Source: Bugulina stolonifera
Lineage: Eukaryota; Bryozoa; Gymnolaemata; Cheilostomatida; Bugulidae
NCBI GenBank assembly: GCA_935421135.1
Contig: OW285192.1
Span: 19,135,001 to 19,199,000 of the forward strand
DNA: 64,000 nt
Direction of reading: 5' to 3'
This document shows positions 53,101 to 61,740 of this stretch, piece after piece. Made by a program: the position numbers and the translations under genes. Position 1 is the first letter of the stretch. Each line of letters opens with the position of its first letter. The notes beneath the pieces were generated by a model that was given only the letters and a program-made list of their open reading frames with translations, was not told the DNA's origin and did no database searches.

Positions 53101-56100
53101 TTGTGGAAGTGTAAAAATTTTATGTTGTCGAGCAATTTTATGTGTAGGAATTTTGTCAGTTAGTCTTGTGCTATTTATTAATCTGAGGGCTTGTTTCTGT
53201 GTGTTATATAGTCGGTCAGTTGTCTGTTTGGCAGTCAAGTTATAGTATAGTGTTATGTTTTGTGTCAAGTATGGATGAATGTACCTGTAGTAGTATATAC
53301 GTGCTATATGAGTGTTTATTAATGGTCTAATAGCGTAGAGTAGTCGCAAGTTTGGAGCAATTTTATTTTGGAGTAGTTGTATGTGGTCAGTCCATGTCAA
53401 GTTATTTGTCAGCTTTATACCTAGGAGTTTGCACTTAGATTTTTCTTGAAGAGGTGTTTCGTTAATAATGACTTTTGGCAGATCATGGTTTAAGGTAAAG
53501 TTGCATTTAGGTTTAATATGAAGATAAAAGGATTTTTTTGTGTTGAGTACCATATTGTTTTTAGTACACCAGTTTTCGATGGCTTGAAGATCTGCATTAG
53601 TGGTACCGATCGCCAAAGCAGGTTGCTTATGAGATATGTACATAGTAATATCATCTGCGTAGGCATGTATGGTGGATTCTTTTGGTAGGTAGAGAAGGTC
53701 GTTTATATAAAGTGAAAAAAGAATGGGTCCAAGTATGGAGCCTTGGGGGACTCCGTGGGTTATTTTCATTTGCTTAGAGAGTGTTTGCCCAATTTTTACA
53801 GCTTGATATCGATTTTGTAAGTAGGAAGTTATTATGTTGATTAAATTTTCTGTTATTTGGTAGTTTTTAAGTTTTTTAATGAGTAAGTTATGGTCAACCA
53901 AGTCAAATGCTTTTTTAAAGTCCAGCATTGTAACTATTGTGTGTTTTAGTGATTGTTTGGCATCTAGCCAGTCTGATGTCAGTGCATGTAATGTTGTACT
54001 ACATGAAAAATTTTTTCGAAAGCCGGACTGATGATGATGTAGTATTTTGTTTGCAGATATTTCTTTATGTAATTGCTTTAGTAAGTGTCTTTCGAGTAGT
54101 TTAGAAAGTATTGGTAAAATAGAAATTGGTCGGTAATTTTCAGGTATTTGTTGGTTACCTTCTTTGAAAATCGGCGTTATGGTGGAGAGTTTCCATGAAG
54201 CTGGAAACTGAGATGTAGATATGGCGGTGTTTATGATCAATTTGATGGGTTCTATAATGAATGGCAAAGCTAATTTAATAATACGAACTGATATTTGGTC
54301 GTGGCCAGTAGCCTTGTTGGGTGGCAGTGCTTTTACATACATTATGATGTCAGTTGAAGTTATAGGGGTGATAGGTCGAGTTGTTTGTGTAGTTTGTGCA
54401 TGTTCAGTCTGATTTGGGGTCGTTGCTAGGTGTCTGCTATGCTTAAGAGTTTTTGTTGCAATTGTGGTGAAATGAATATTCATTGTGTTAGCAATGTCAA
54501 TTGGGGTAGACAGTACAGTAGCACCTTGTTTAAGAGTCGAGATATTTGTTGGCTTATGGTTTTTATTTTTAATTAAATTCCAAAGCTGTTTAGTAGAGCG
54601 GTTAGTATTTTCTTTAATTAGTGATTGAAAGATTTCTTTCTTTTTCTTTTTGATTAGATTAGTTACCATATTTCTCAGGCGTTTGTATTCTGCTATGTTC
54701 AGGTCTTTTTTAGCCTGTGCTCTCTTGGCCATTGTACTTTGTACTTCGTGGTCTAACCATTGTGGCAGGTTGTTAGTCTTAACATAGCGCATTTTCTTTG
54801 GAGCATTTTTATCAATTATTTTCGTCATTGTCTGGTTGAAAAAGTCAGTCATAAGAGATGGGTTGTCTGTATTGGTCAGTGTATGCCATGGTTGATGGGC
54901 TAGGTCTGATTGAAATTGACTGAGTTTAAAATTACGCCAGCTCCTCTGCATTGTTTTAATCCTTGGTTTTTTTTCGATTGTTTTAGCCCCAGTTTTTCTG
55001 GCCATATAAATTAAGTCATGGTCACTGATGTCAGCTGCAATCACTCCTGCTGAGTAAACAGTTTGTTCTCTAGTGGTATAAATGTGGTCAATGATAGTGG
55101 CAGTTGTCAAAGTTGTCCTTGTGGGTGATTTTATTAGTTGAACAAGCCCCAAGTTATTCATATATTGCATCCAAGTGTTATTGCCTTTGGGCGCTGATAA
55201 ATTAATGTTAAAGTCTCCATGGATGATTATTTCCGGAGATATTTTACGGCATTGTTCAATGTATATTTTAAATTGTTCCACCCAGTTTTGGCTGGAGTTT
55301 GGGGGCCTGTATATTGCTGATGATATGTATGGTTTGGCTTTTGTTGGTCTTATTAATAAGGTTAATGTCTCTGGTAACAATTTTTCTAACTCGTATAGTC
55401 TTTCATATACTAGAGATGAGTGGACGTAGGATCCAACACCCCCACCATTTTTATCCTGTCTGTCAGTACGTTCAAAGGAGTAATCAGGAATTTGTAAGTC
55501 ACTGTTTGAGTGATACTTTTTTAATAGTGTTTCAGAAATATGAAATATTTTAAAACTGTGGTTTTTGAGCAGTATGCGCACTTCATCAAGTTTGCTATAA
55601 AGGCCTCTTATGTTGAGATGGGCAATTGTTGTGCCTTTCATTTTTTTCATGTTCGTTCTGCATGCCATAATTTTAAATTAGAGATGAAAGTGCTTTTTGG
55701 TGTGTGCTGGAAGCGAGTTGTTTTAGATTAACCAAGATTGGTAGGGCGGTGGTGTTGCTTTGCTGTGGTTGGGTATGGTGATCCCTAAGTGAGTGTTAGA
55801 GTCATTAAAGTAGTAGGTGTTGGAGGGTTTTTTAAAGGTTGATTTAGCATATCGTCCTTTTACTATATTTCGCAATTCTGTATAGTTTGTTTTCCTGTCA
55901 GTATCATAAGCATTAGCATTGTCATTATGACAACTGGATTGTTTTACTAGTGACTCTGTGGGCAGATAGAAGGGTTTAGCGATTGCTTGACTAATTTGGA
56001 CAGAAAGTGCTTTGGGTAGTGGGACTACAGAAAAGGAAATATGGCTAAGGTCTATTACCCTTATTTCTTTATGTTTACAGAAGTCTGCTATGCAGTTGTT

Positions 56101-59100
56101 TAGCATAGCAGCTGATCGAGATTTGACAACGTTTTCATGTTTTTCAGGAATTAGGGTGAGAGTTAATCTAGTATTTTTATAGTTTCGTTGTACATATTGG
56201 TAGATTGCTTTACATTCCGAAATATATTCATGTTCTTTGTGATTGTCTACACCAGCTAAGATTAGGAGGTCAGCAGTATGGCTTAGGTCGTATGATTTAA
56301 CAATATCTAGTAAGGAGATATTACTGTTTCTGTTGCGTGGAGAGCAGATTTCCGTATAAGAATCTGGTATAACTAATTTCGGACTGAGATTTAGTCCCAA
56401 TGTATCACTAATAATCAGTGTGGGGGATCTTGGTTTGTTATAGGTTCTCTTCATGCTGTGGGTACTAGAGGTTAGTCTATTTACGATGCTTTGGTGGGAC
56501 TTGTTAGTCTCATCTGATTTTTTACATGTATGTAGAGATGATGCATGAGTTGGTGTAGATAGACTAGTTTGGATCTCTGTTTTGTTGTGGTTCATACCTT
56601 GACTTTGGTCATAATCGGTTTGGGATTCTAACAGAATTATGTTATTTGTTGAATCTGCATCTTTTTGGCATTTGATGATCTTTTTATTAGTAGTTGGCGA
56701 GTCAGAAACTTCTCGTTGTATTGTTAGTGTTTTCAGCTCTGTTGCTATTCTGGGAGATTTTTTGCCGGCTTTCGAGTTTACGTTGTTGTTCGTATCGAAC
56801 TCACCATATTTCCCATTACGCTGTCTATTTTTGGCATATGCTGTTGCATTTTGAGTTTTGGTATCAGAAAGTTCTTTGTTTATAGGTGGGCTGAATGTCA
56901 AGGTTTCAGTTATTGGTTTCTTTCTTGTTGGTTTATGCATGTGGGAGGTTTCTGGGTCTAGCATCATTTCGATTGATTGTATTTTATCACATATAACCAA
57001 TGGTTGATTTTCAATTTTTGAAATTGCTGCCACAGTTGAGACCATTCTATTTTCAAGGTTCTCTGTATTTCGAGTTATCGCCTGGATCAGTTTGGTATGT
57101 GAATCTAATGTATTAGTTATGTCATTCAGTATGCTGAGGACTTGACTACTAATGGAATTATGTGCCTGGTGAGGAGTTGATTGACTCTTAGGTAACATGG
57201 GCTCTTCAGATTTCTTATTGGTAGTGAAATTTCTGTGTGCTGGTTGGCTAGTAGGTATTGGTAGTAGATTAATTGGTTTGATGGGTTTACTAAATCGTTG
57301 TTTAGGGGTGGTAGAGATGCTCTTTTCATCATCTGAGTAGAGAAACATAGAACTAGAGCTTGACCAGATGTTACTCTCAGTGTTATCAATTTCAGTTTTT
57401 TTATTTATAGGTGTCTTACTATTCGATAAATTGGCTTGGTCCGTGTCAGAGAAATATTTCGGGTCATTTAAATTTGCCACGTTCATAAACTGCTGTGCTA
57501 GCCGGAGACTGTTGAACGATTTGTGGCAAGCTCCACTAATACCAGAAACCTGTTTGGAGGCTTCGTGCCAGTTGTTGTAGATGCCCGGACATTTGCCTCT
57601 TGCTACTGCATAAAACTTCTGTTTTGGACTACCCATCTTGAGATGATTAGTTGGTATGGTTAGATTACCAAGGGTTAGAGTAATAACAAATAATAATATT
57701 ATATTATTATATAATATTAATTATTATTATTGTTATGATTGTGTTCTTCTTTTTAAACGTTTATACGCATTAAATTTTTATTGTAGTCAATCCCACTTAT
57801 TATGCTAAGGTAAGGGTTGATAAAATATCAACGTATTACATAGGTTAGGTATCATTTAGATTGAAAAAAATGATTGAAAAGACGAAGTCAGTCAGTATTT
57901 TAAATTTTTGCGTCTGTCCACCATGACACCGGAAGTAATTAGACTGAGGTACTTGTATAATAGACTGAGGTACTTGTATAATAGACTGAGGTACTTGTAT
58001 AATAGACTGAGGTACTTGCATAATAGACTGAGGTACTTGTATAATAGACTGAGGTACTTGTATAATAGACTGAGGTACTTGTATAATAGACTGAGGTACT
58101 TGTATAATAGACTGAGGTACTTGTATAATAGACTGAGGTACTTGTATAATAGACTGAGGTACTTGTATAATAGACTGAGGTACTTGTACAATAGACTGAG
58201 AAGTGGGGTTGTGGTTGGGAAATTGGGTTGGAGGTATTTATAAGCAAACAATAAGAGTTCCCTTATTTCAACTTTAGCAAGGAACAATGGCTATCTCAGA
58301 TACTATTCCGTCCTGCAAACACCTCTTTCGAAACCATAATATGCGAATGATGCATTGATTGATCGATCGATTAGATGACAGAAACTATGGGTTTAAAATG
58401 ACCATACAGCATCACAACTAGAACAGGATATACATGGGTGGTTACATTGGTTCAAACCACAATTTCCAAGCATGAAATACCTGAAATAGCATACACACCA
58501 AATGCGAGAATGAAGCTGATAGAATATGGTCCTAACAATATAGCTTACATAACAGATAATATAGCATACATAACTAATACTATAGCTTACATAACTAATA
58601 CTATAGCATACATAACTAATAATATAGCATGCATAACTAATAATATAGCACACATAACTAATAATATAGCATACATACCTGATAATGTAGCATACATAAC
58701 TGATAATATAGCACAAACTTACCAATTTCACTTACCACTATTAATTCCAGGTAAGAAAGCAAGGATCTAAAGAAATATGCATTTTTTTTCTAATTTGGGG
58801 TGGGGAAGGCACTTCACCAATGGCAAAGTTTATATAAGGTACAGGAGCAATTGTGGATGCTCTTCCTAACACCACTAATGACCCTTATGAGAATTGAACC
58901 TGAGACTCCGAGACAGAAGTTCAGAGCCCTTACCACTAGGCCACGGCTGTTCCCTGTACATAACTGATAACATAGCATGCATAACTGATAATATAGCATA
59001 CATAACTAATAATATAGCACACATAACTGATAATATAGCATACATAACTAATAATATAGCATACATAACTAATAATATAGCACACATAACAGATAATATA

Positions 59101-61740
59101 GCATACATAACTAATAATATAGCACACATAACTGATAATATAGCATACATAACTAATACTATAGCATACATAACTAATAATATAGCATACGAGTACATAG
59201 CTGATAACATACATTGTAGCTACATAGGTCTACCTAATAATATAGCATACATAACTGATAACGCAGCTGACATACTTGATAATATACATGTAGCTTGCAT
59301 ATCTGGTAATATAGCATATATTTATACTGTAGTATGTGATAGCCTAGCATAAATACCTGATAGTATAGCACGCATACCTGGTATAGTGCAGCACCTAGCA
59401 TTGGACCCATCGTGAAGCCTATACTCTGCACCACCTCAACAGCCACCTGAAACAAACCCATGGGTAGTCAACTTCTAGTATGGACATCGCATTGCATTAT
59501 GGAAGAGTTGATTAAAATCTGTTACCAGTCCTGTATATAGTGATAAACCAGTAGCTACACTGCTCTCACTATGGAATCGGATGTGGTAATATACATGTAC
59601 ATCTACGTAGGATTACTCAGTAGTTTAATATACATGTACATCTACGTAGGATTACTCAGTAGTTTAATATACATGTACATCTACGTAGGATTACTCAGTA
59701 GTTTAATATACATGTACATCTACGTAGGATTACTCAGTAGTTTAATATACATGTACATCTACGTAGGATTACTCAGTAGTTTAATATACATGTACATCTA
59801 CGTAGGATTACTCAGTAGTTTAATATACATGTACATCTACGTAGGATCACTCAGTAGTTTAATATACATGTACATCTACGTAGGATTACTCAGTAGTTTA
59901 ATATACATGTACATCTACGTATGATTACTCAGTAGTTTAAATCATATTTTTCTATTTTATAGATTCTTTGCTGAGTAGCAATGAATTACATTATTATTAA
60001 TTTACTAGAAATTAAAATTGGTATTTTTTCCTGCGTCAAAGACCAATTGCCATCTGGAGATGACCTCTAGATGGCAATTGGAGGACGACCAAAATAATAC
60101 TCTAAATAGTAAATACTATTATTTAGTTATCATCTCGTCTTAAAATGTTGGCAATATCATTTATAGATGTACATACACATACGTACGTATATGTACGTAC
60201 ACATAAGTACGTGTATGCATGTACATACATGTATATGTATGTGTACATGAACAGTACGTACGTGTAGACATACACTTTCTTAGTATAAATTGTGTCTTAG
60301 GTTTGGCTTTTCTCCAACAGCGGTGCTGGTCTGTGCAAGATGTACTGGTATTGAGTCAATGTATAAAGGTCACTGGTAACAATGTCCTACATTGTACAAC
60401 ATTATGAACTAAATTCTGCTGGCAGTGGCTGCCTGCAGACTAATGAACTACACATCCTCTTTCTGTAAATGATGCACCGCAGTACCAGCACCTGCATGTG
60501 TATGTGCAGACCAAACCAAATTTTCACTTTTTCGATTCTAATTTTCCTAATACTTCTAGTATCTCTATTTTTCATACCTTGAAGTTAATTTTAGGTGCAA
60601 ACCTGAATTGTTTGTCTGCATGTGCCAAAACGACAACTTTCTTTGGTTCTGCCCCAACTATCAGTAACGAAAGCCTGACACGGTTGTAATATGAAGTTGC
60701 AATGTATAGGTGCCCACATAGCTACTTACGACTATGAAGGTGCTATCGTACGTGGTGACCTTCAACAGGATGCTAATATTTGTCACAGTTATGGCTGCCG
60801 ATGCTGCTCCAGCTATGAATCTTATCATTACAGCCAACACCAAGTAGAGAACACCATCTGCTTCTGTCGCAAACCTTGATAAGATACAATCTAGTTACAC
60901 AAGTGTATAGTTATGTAATGTCATAGAGAGCTGCAGCAGTAACAGCAGAAATATAATTTACGTTAGCTGGTTAGGTACATATGCTGTAGTACAGTCGTAT
61001 AATTGCATAATGCTGTTTATATCATTACATTTTAAAGTTTTAAAAAATATTGTGCTACAGAATATACATACAGCTAGGCATAAACACTAGCAAAAACTTA
61101 ACAAAATACACGTATTTAAAGTCAAATCTCAAGTCGTACAGTGATTTAGAAACTCACCCAAATGCCAAAGTACTGGCTGAAGCAAGCACTGCTCCCGCTA
61201 TACCGCATGTTTTAGCATTCAGTCTGTTTATCTAAATCAAGAAATAATCAGATGAAATTGGTTTCATTAAAGCGACTTTCCTATAAAAAACATTAAAATT
61301 TCATTCTTTTACATTTACATGCAAGTCATTTCATGTAGATCAATGAGTTGATGAAACTCTAGCCAATTATTATATTTTATATTATTATATTATTATTACA
61401 TTAGATTACTTTGGTTAGGGCGACTTACCAGAAACCCCACAATCAGAGAAAATGCAAATCTTGAGAACTCAAACGAAGAGAAAACTACTCCGATGTACGT
61501 GTCTGTTAGCCCTTTGCTCTTTGCCTGTTGAGGAAAGTAAGGAACTATTGCCGTATCAGCGCAGATTGCAAAGAACTGCACGAGTAATAGAGTGACAAGC
61601 AATAGTCTCTCTTTCCAAATAGGTAGGTTGATTTTTCCATTAGTGGAATCTTTTTCCAACTCCTTTTCTGGACATGGTGGTGCTGTGGTACACTTCTCCA
61701 TCATATGTGTGGTCTGTGGTGTATAGATGCAGTGGTTCAT
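44191..61740 (-). CDS. Major facilitator transporter, SLC18B1-like, 11 exons
   Basis: Exons in transcript order: 61740-61429, 61231-61158, 60874-60730, 59446-59378, 50760-50673, 49498-49359, 47570-47475, 47324-47221, 45220-45125, 44874-44703, 44328-44191. All junctions fit GT-AG and phases match, giving 477 aa, close to human SLC18B1. Exon 1 has a cytosolic N-terminus rich in charged residues, then helix 1 and the stretch IVPYFPQQAKSKGLTDTYIG, the family's FP..A..KG...IG pattern. Exon 4 has GFTMGPMLGAALYQ and exon 10 GAMTGPIFGGAITQ, matching the two symmetrical G..GP..GG motifs after helices 5 and 11. The C-terminus is acidic and cytosolic. Vertebrate SLC18B1 is reported as a vesicular polyamine transporter; that function is only suggested here. 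The first ATG (61740) was chosen, with another in-frame at 61704. Intron 4 is 8.6 kb and carries a LINE. Confidence 0.87.
44535..44702 (-). repeat. Degenerate about 55-bp repeat next to MFS exon 10 donor
   Basis: On the minus strand the intron after exon 10 starts GTGAGTGGTATATAATTACA, and two more diverged copies of TACATCACAGTGT plus AGTAGTGGAGAG follow. The copies begin at the donor, but the GT itself is not preserved in them. Confidence 0.6.
45206..45531 (-). repeat. 40-bp array copying the acceptor of MFS exon 9
   Basis: On the minus strand exon 9 begins GTACTTTGTGATGTC after TCTAG. Eight units of about 40 bp (one of 45) repeat this junction upstream, each with an AG directly before a TACTTTGTGATGTC-like copy of the first 15 exon bases. 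The true exon is the last unit in transcript order. Confidence 0.93.
45560..45720. repeat. Short direct duplication in MFS intron 8
   Basis: A 50-bp block containing GACTATTGTAGTAGACTAGAG and GGCCTACTACATGTAAATA occurs twice in tandem (about 45568-45665), followed by degenerate TAGTAGAC words. Confidence 0.75.
46126..47207 (+). mobile_element. Solo LTR, copy 2, with SINE-like insertion
   Basis: Starts TGTGGTGTTCCAGC and ends AAAACATTACA, with GTAT on both sides (46122-46125 and 47208-47211) as target duplication. TATAAAAG at 46707-46714 and AATAAA at 46757-46762 mark the promoter and poly(A) signal. It is 1082 bp because about 140 bp of tRNA-like SINE sequence sits at 46338-46478; without it the length matches copy 1. 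It lies antisense in intron 8 of the MFS gene, ending only 13 bp from exon 8 (47221). Confidence 0.88.
46338..46478 (-). mobile_element. tRNA-derived SINE-like insertion inside LTR copy 2
   Basis: On the minus strand the sequence reads AGCTGGTGTAGTGGTAGCAT (A-box-like) and, about 45 bp on, CCCCGGGTTCAAAT (B-box-like), as in a tRNA-derived RNA polymerase III promoter. Alignment with LTR copies 1 and 3 shows it as extra sequence. It shares about 85 bp with the copy at 49610-49730. It is not a functional tRNA gene, as no proper acceptor stem closes. Confidence 0.7.
47691..48614. repeat. 15-bp minisatellite, about 60 units
   Basis: Head-to-tail copies of GTGACAGTATGATCC with single-base variants (CCGT, ACGT, TTGT, CGGT). 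Because 15 is a multiple of 3 and the unit lacks stops in several frames, open frames of over 300 codons appear on both strands. They are not genes. It lies in intron 6 of the MFS gene. Confidence 0.99.
48615..49358. other. Remainder of MFS intron 6
   Basis: AT-rich intronic sequence; GCTCGG/CTCGGG words around 48700-48790 are locally repeated. No exon recognised. Confidence 0.5.
49605..49735 (-). mobile_element. tRNA-derived SINE-like copy
   Basis: Minus strand reads GCTAGTGTAGTGGTAGCTTG (A-box-like) and GGCCCGGGTTCAAACCCCAG (B-box-like). It is closely related to the copy inside LTR 2. It lies in intron 5 of the MFS gene. Confidence 0.7.
50082..50479. mobile_element. GC-rich MITE candidate
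   Basis: A CpG-rich 398-bp block in intron 5 of the MFS gene, bounded by CAAACTGGAGGCGAA (50082-50096) and TTCGCCTCCAGTCTG (50465-50479), inverted repeats with one mismatch. No clean target duplication found and no transposase. A CA(A/G) start resembles hAT ends, but this is weak. Confidence 0.6.
50877..50922. repeat. Left part of 21-bp minisatellite split by the LINE
   Basis: Two to three copies of TTGTATAATAGACTGAGGNAC end abruptly at a TA run where the LINE 3' end begins. The array continues on the other side at 57941. Confidence 0.85.
51378..52650. mobile_element. TA-flanked inverted-repeat DNA element inside the LINE
   Basis: The left end CATATCGCTGTCCCAGTATG (51378 on) and the right end are inverted repeats of 36 bp with one mismatch. 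The element is flanked by TA on both sides (51376-51377 and 52651-52652), as for Tc1/mariner-type insertions. The motif ACCTATCTGG or its inverse recurs in both subterminal regions (near 51404, 51532, 51572, 52380, 52431, 52615), a possible transposase-binding repeat. No transposase frame is recognisable; a 74-residue frame at 51945-52169 is of unknown meaning. Non-autonomous. It is younger than the LINE that hosts it. Confidence 0.85.
52828..55668 (-). CDS. LINE ORF2: endonuclease-reverse transcriptase, 946 aa
   Basis: Enzyme that nicks target DNA and reverse-transcribes the element RNA. An APE-type endonuclease occupies roughly residues 14-220, with LNIRGL (~18), SET (~45), GGGVGSYV (~75), YRPP (~119), GDFNIN (~151) and SDHDL (~215). 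The reverse transcriptase follows with PNKATGHD (~449), NYRPISILP, LDFKKAFDLVDH, QGSILGPILFSLYINDL and the catalytic HAYADD (YADD at about residue 670). The C-terminus ends in a WN-less, basic tail with LPFRKSIIDLL. The frame is uninterrupted and all catalytic motifs are present. It follows ORF1 after 54 bp. Confidence 0.96.
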   Translation of the reverse strand: MACRTNMKKMKGTTIAHLNIRGLYSKLDEVRILLKNHSFKIFHISETLLKKYHSNSDLQIPDYSFERTDRQDKNGGGVGSYVHSSLVYERLYELEKLLPETLTLLIRPTKAKPYISSAIYRPPNSSQNWVEQFKIYIEQCRKISPEIIIHGDFNINLSAPKGNNTWMQYMNNLGLVQLIKSPTRTTLTTATIIDHIYTTREQTVYSAGVIAADISDHDLIYMARKTGAKTIEKKPRIKTMQRSWRNFKLSQFQSDLAHQPWHTLTNTDNPSLMTDFFNQTMTKIIDKNAPKKMRYVKTNNLPQWLDHEVQSTMAKRAQAKKDLNIAEYKRLRNMVTNLIKKKKKEIFQSLIKENTNRSTKQLWNLIKNKNHKPTNISTLKQGATVLSTPIDIANTMNIHFTTIATKTLKHSRHLATTPNQTEHAQTTQTTRPITPITSTDIIMYVKALPPNKATGHDQISVRIIKLALPFIIEPIKLIINTAISTSQFPASWKLSTITPIFKEGNQQIPENYRPISILPILSKLLERHLLKQLHKEISANKILHHHQSGFRKNFSCSTTLHALTSDWLDAKQSLKHTIVTMLDFKKAFDLVDHNLLIKKLKNYQITENLINIITSYLQNRYQAVKIGQTLSKQMKITHGVPQGSILGPILFSLYINDLLYLPKESTIHAYADDITMYISHKQPALAIGTTNADLQAIENWCTKNNMVLNTKKSFYLHIKPKCNFTLNHDLPKVIINETPLQEKSKCKLLGIKLTNNLTWTDHIQLLQNKIAPNLRLLYAIRPLINTHIARIYYYRYIHPYLTQNITLYYNLTAKQTTDRLYNTQKQALRLINSTRLTDKIPTHKIARQHKIFTLPQLAAFHTTLLAHTIAHKTAPSYIQIQFFNIVLCNNTKSRTGLLIPSNYHHNKLKLSILKHFNILPKQVRSLLKLPFRKSIIDLLLNIIDKV
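55723..57636 (-). CDS. LINE ORF1 with N-terminal hybrid-binding-like domain, 637 aa
   Basis: First ORF of the LINE, presumably an RNA-binding or chaperone protein. Residues about 8-51 (KFYAVARGKCPGIYNNW... then FNSLRLAQQFM) match the pattern of the RNase H1 hybrid-binding domain, also called the viroplasmin domain: YAV..G..PGIY..W followed by V.G..GA..K.F....A..F. The middle is low-complexity, rich in Ser, Thr, Asn and Lys. The last third (LLILAGVDNHKEH and a following IPEKH/NNCI/VIDLSHISF stretch) has an alternating strand-helix pattern that could be a degenerate SGNH-esterase-like fold, as in CR1-group ORF1 proteins. The esterase reading is tentative. Confidence 0.85.
   Translation of the reverse strand: MGSPKQKFYAVARGKCPGIYNNWHEASKQVSGISGACHKSFNSLRLAQQFMNVANLNDPKYFSDTDQANLSNSKTPINKKTEIDNTESNIWSSSSSMFLYSDDEKSISTTPKQRFSKPIKPINLLPIPTSQPAHRNFTTNKKSEEPMLPKSQSTPHQAHNSISSQVLSILNDITNTLDSHTKLIQAITRNTENLENRMVSTVAAISKIENQPLVICDKIQSIEMMLDPETSHMHKPTRKKPITETLTFSPPINKELSDTKTQNATAYAKNRQRNGKYGEFDTNNNVNSKAGKKSPRIATELKTLTIQREVSDSPTTNKKIIKCQKDADSTNNIILLESQTDYDQSQGMNHNKTEIQTSLSTPTHASSLHTCKKSDETNKSHQSIVNRLTSSTHSMKRTYNKPRSPTLIISDTLGLNLSPKLVIPDSYTEICSPRNRNSNISLLDIVKSYDLSHTADLLILAGVDNHKEHEYISECKAIYQYVQRNYKNTRLTLTLIPEKHENVVKSRSAAMLNNCIADFCKHKEIRVIDLSHISFSVVPLPKALSVQISQAIAKPFYLPTESLVKQSSCHNDNANAYDTDRKTNYTELRNIVKGRYAKSTFKKPSNTYYFNDSNTHLGITIPNHSKATPPPYQSWLI
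57637..57940 (-). other. LINE 5' UTR
   Basis: Sequence between the ORF1 start and the resumed 21-bp array. It includes an AT-only (TTA/ATT)n stretch at 57678-57735. It should hold the internal promoter of the LINE; no motif is evident. Confidence 0.6.
57941..58205. repeat. Right part of 21-bp minisatellite (AGACTGAGGTACTTGTATAAT)
   Basis: About 12 nearly identical units whose base form is AGACTGAGGTACTTGTATAA plus T, in MFS intron 4. The continuation of the 50877-50922 piece across the LINE. Open frames on both strands are artefacts of a 3n period. Confidence 0.97.
58530..58730 (-). repeat. 21-bp satellite, distal segment of the MFS exon 4 donor array
   Basis: About nine units of ATAACTGATAATATAGCATAC and variants. 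On the minus strand they read GTATGCTATATTATCAGTTAT, related to the units that begin at the exon 4 donor (59385 downwards). Separated from that part by a SINE-like insertion. Confidence 0.9.
58770..58957 (-). mobile_element. tRNA-headed SINE, different family, inside the 21-bp satellite
   Basis: Minus strand: GTGGCCTAGTGGTAAGGGCT (A-box-like), then CTCAGGTTCAATTCTCAT (B-box-like), then a body with TTAGGAAGAGCATCC and a 3' part running to about 58770. The satellite resumes on both sides. The body motif AGGAAG-GCATCC is reminiscent of conserved central domains of some widespread metazoan SINEs; I cannot confirm which. Confidence 0.7.
58958..59385 (-). repeat. 21-bp array copying the donor of MFS exon 4
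   Basis: On the minus strand exon 4 ends GCACTATACCAG, followed by GTATGCGTG. The following units (GTATGCGTGCTATACTATCAG, GTATTTATGCTAGGCTATCA and so on) repeat CTATA-N-N-A-CAG plus GTATG with period about 21. They decay into the TTATGTATGCTATATTATCA satellite. Some units keep CAG-GTAT or AG-GTAG donor words. Confidence 0.85.
59578..59938. repeat. 39-bp minisatellite, about 9 units
   Basis: Near-identical units starting GTAGTTTAATATACATGTAC and ending GGATTACTCA, in MFS intron 3. It keeps an open frame (39 is 3n) but is not coding. Confidence 0.97.
60020..60104. other. Short hairpin in MFS intron 3
   Basis: CCAATTGCCATCT (60043-60055) and its perfect inverse (60069-60081) enclose a 13-nt loop. 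Imperfect pairing (GGTATTTT against AAAATAATAC) extends outwards. Could be a tiny MITE, a foldback or a small-RNA precursor; no evidence to choose. Confidence 0.6.

Larger units (their letters stand above)
50921..57940 (-). mobile_element. CR1-group-like LINE, near full length, two intact ORFs
   Basis: A non-LTR retrotransposon on the minus strand, in the same sense as the host MFS gene. It has about 300 bp of 5' UTR, ORF1 (57636-55723), a 54-bp gap, ORF2 (55668-52828), and a 3' UTR to about 50941 with AATAAA (complement at 50943-50948). It ends in a (TA)n tail at about 50921-50940. The 1.27-kb inverted-repeat element at 51378-52650 interrupts the 3' UTR. The LINE split a 21-bp minisatellite, giving its approximate borders; I could not define a clean target duplication. 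Both ORFs are free of stops, so the copy is young or was recently active. Confidence 0.92.

Noticed and set aside
57892..58287. Repetitive open frames of 100-130 codons
   Set aside because: Produced by the 21-bp minisatellite (a multiple of 3).
58885..58955. Functional tRNA on the minus strand
   Set aside because: Head resembles a tRNA but is followed by a SINE body and sits within a satellite; the acceptor stem is not convincing.
58393..59352. Repetitive tyrosine/isoleucine-rich open frames on both strands
   Set aside because: Artefact of the 21-bp satellite; only 59378-59446 nearby is a real exon.
59571..59924. 117-codon open frame of repeated 13-residue units
   Set aside because: Artefact of the 39-bp minisatellite.
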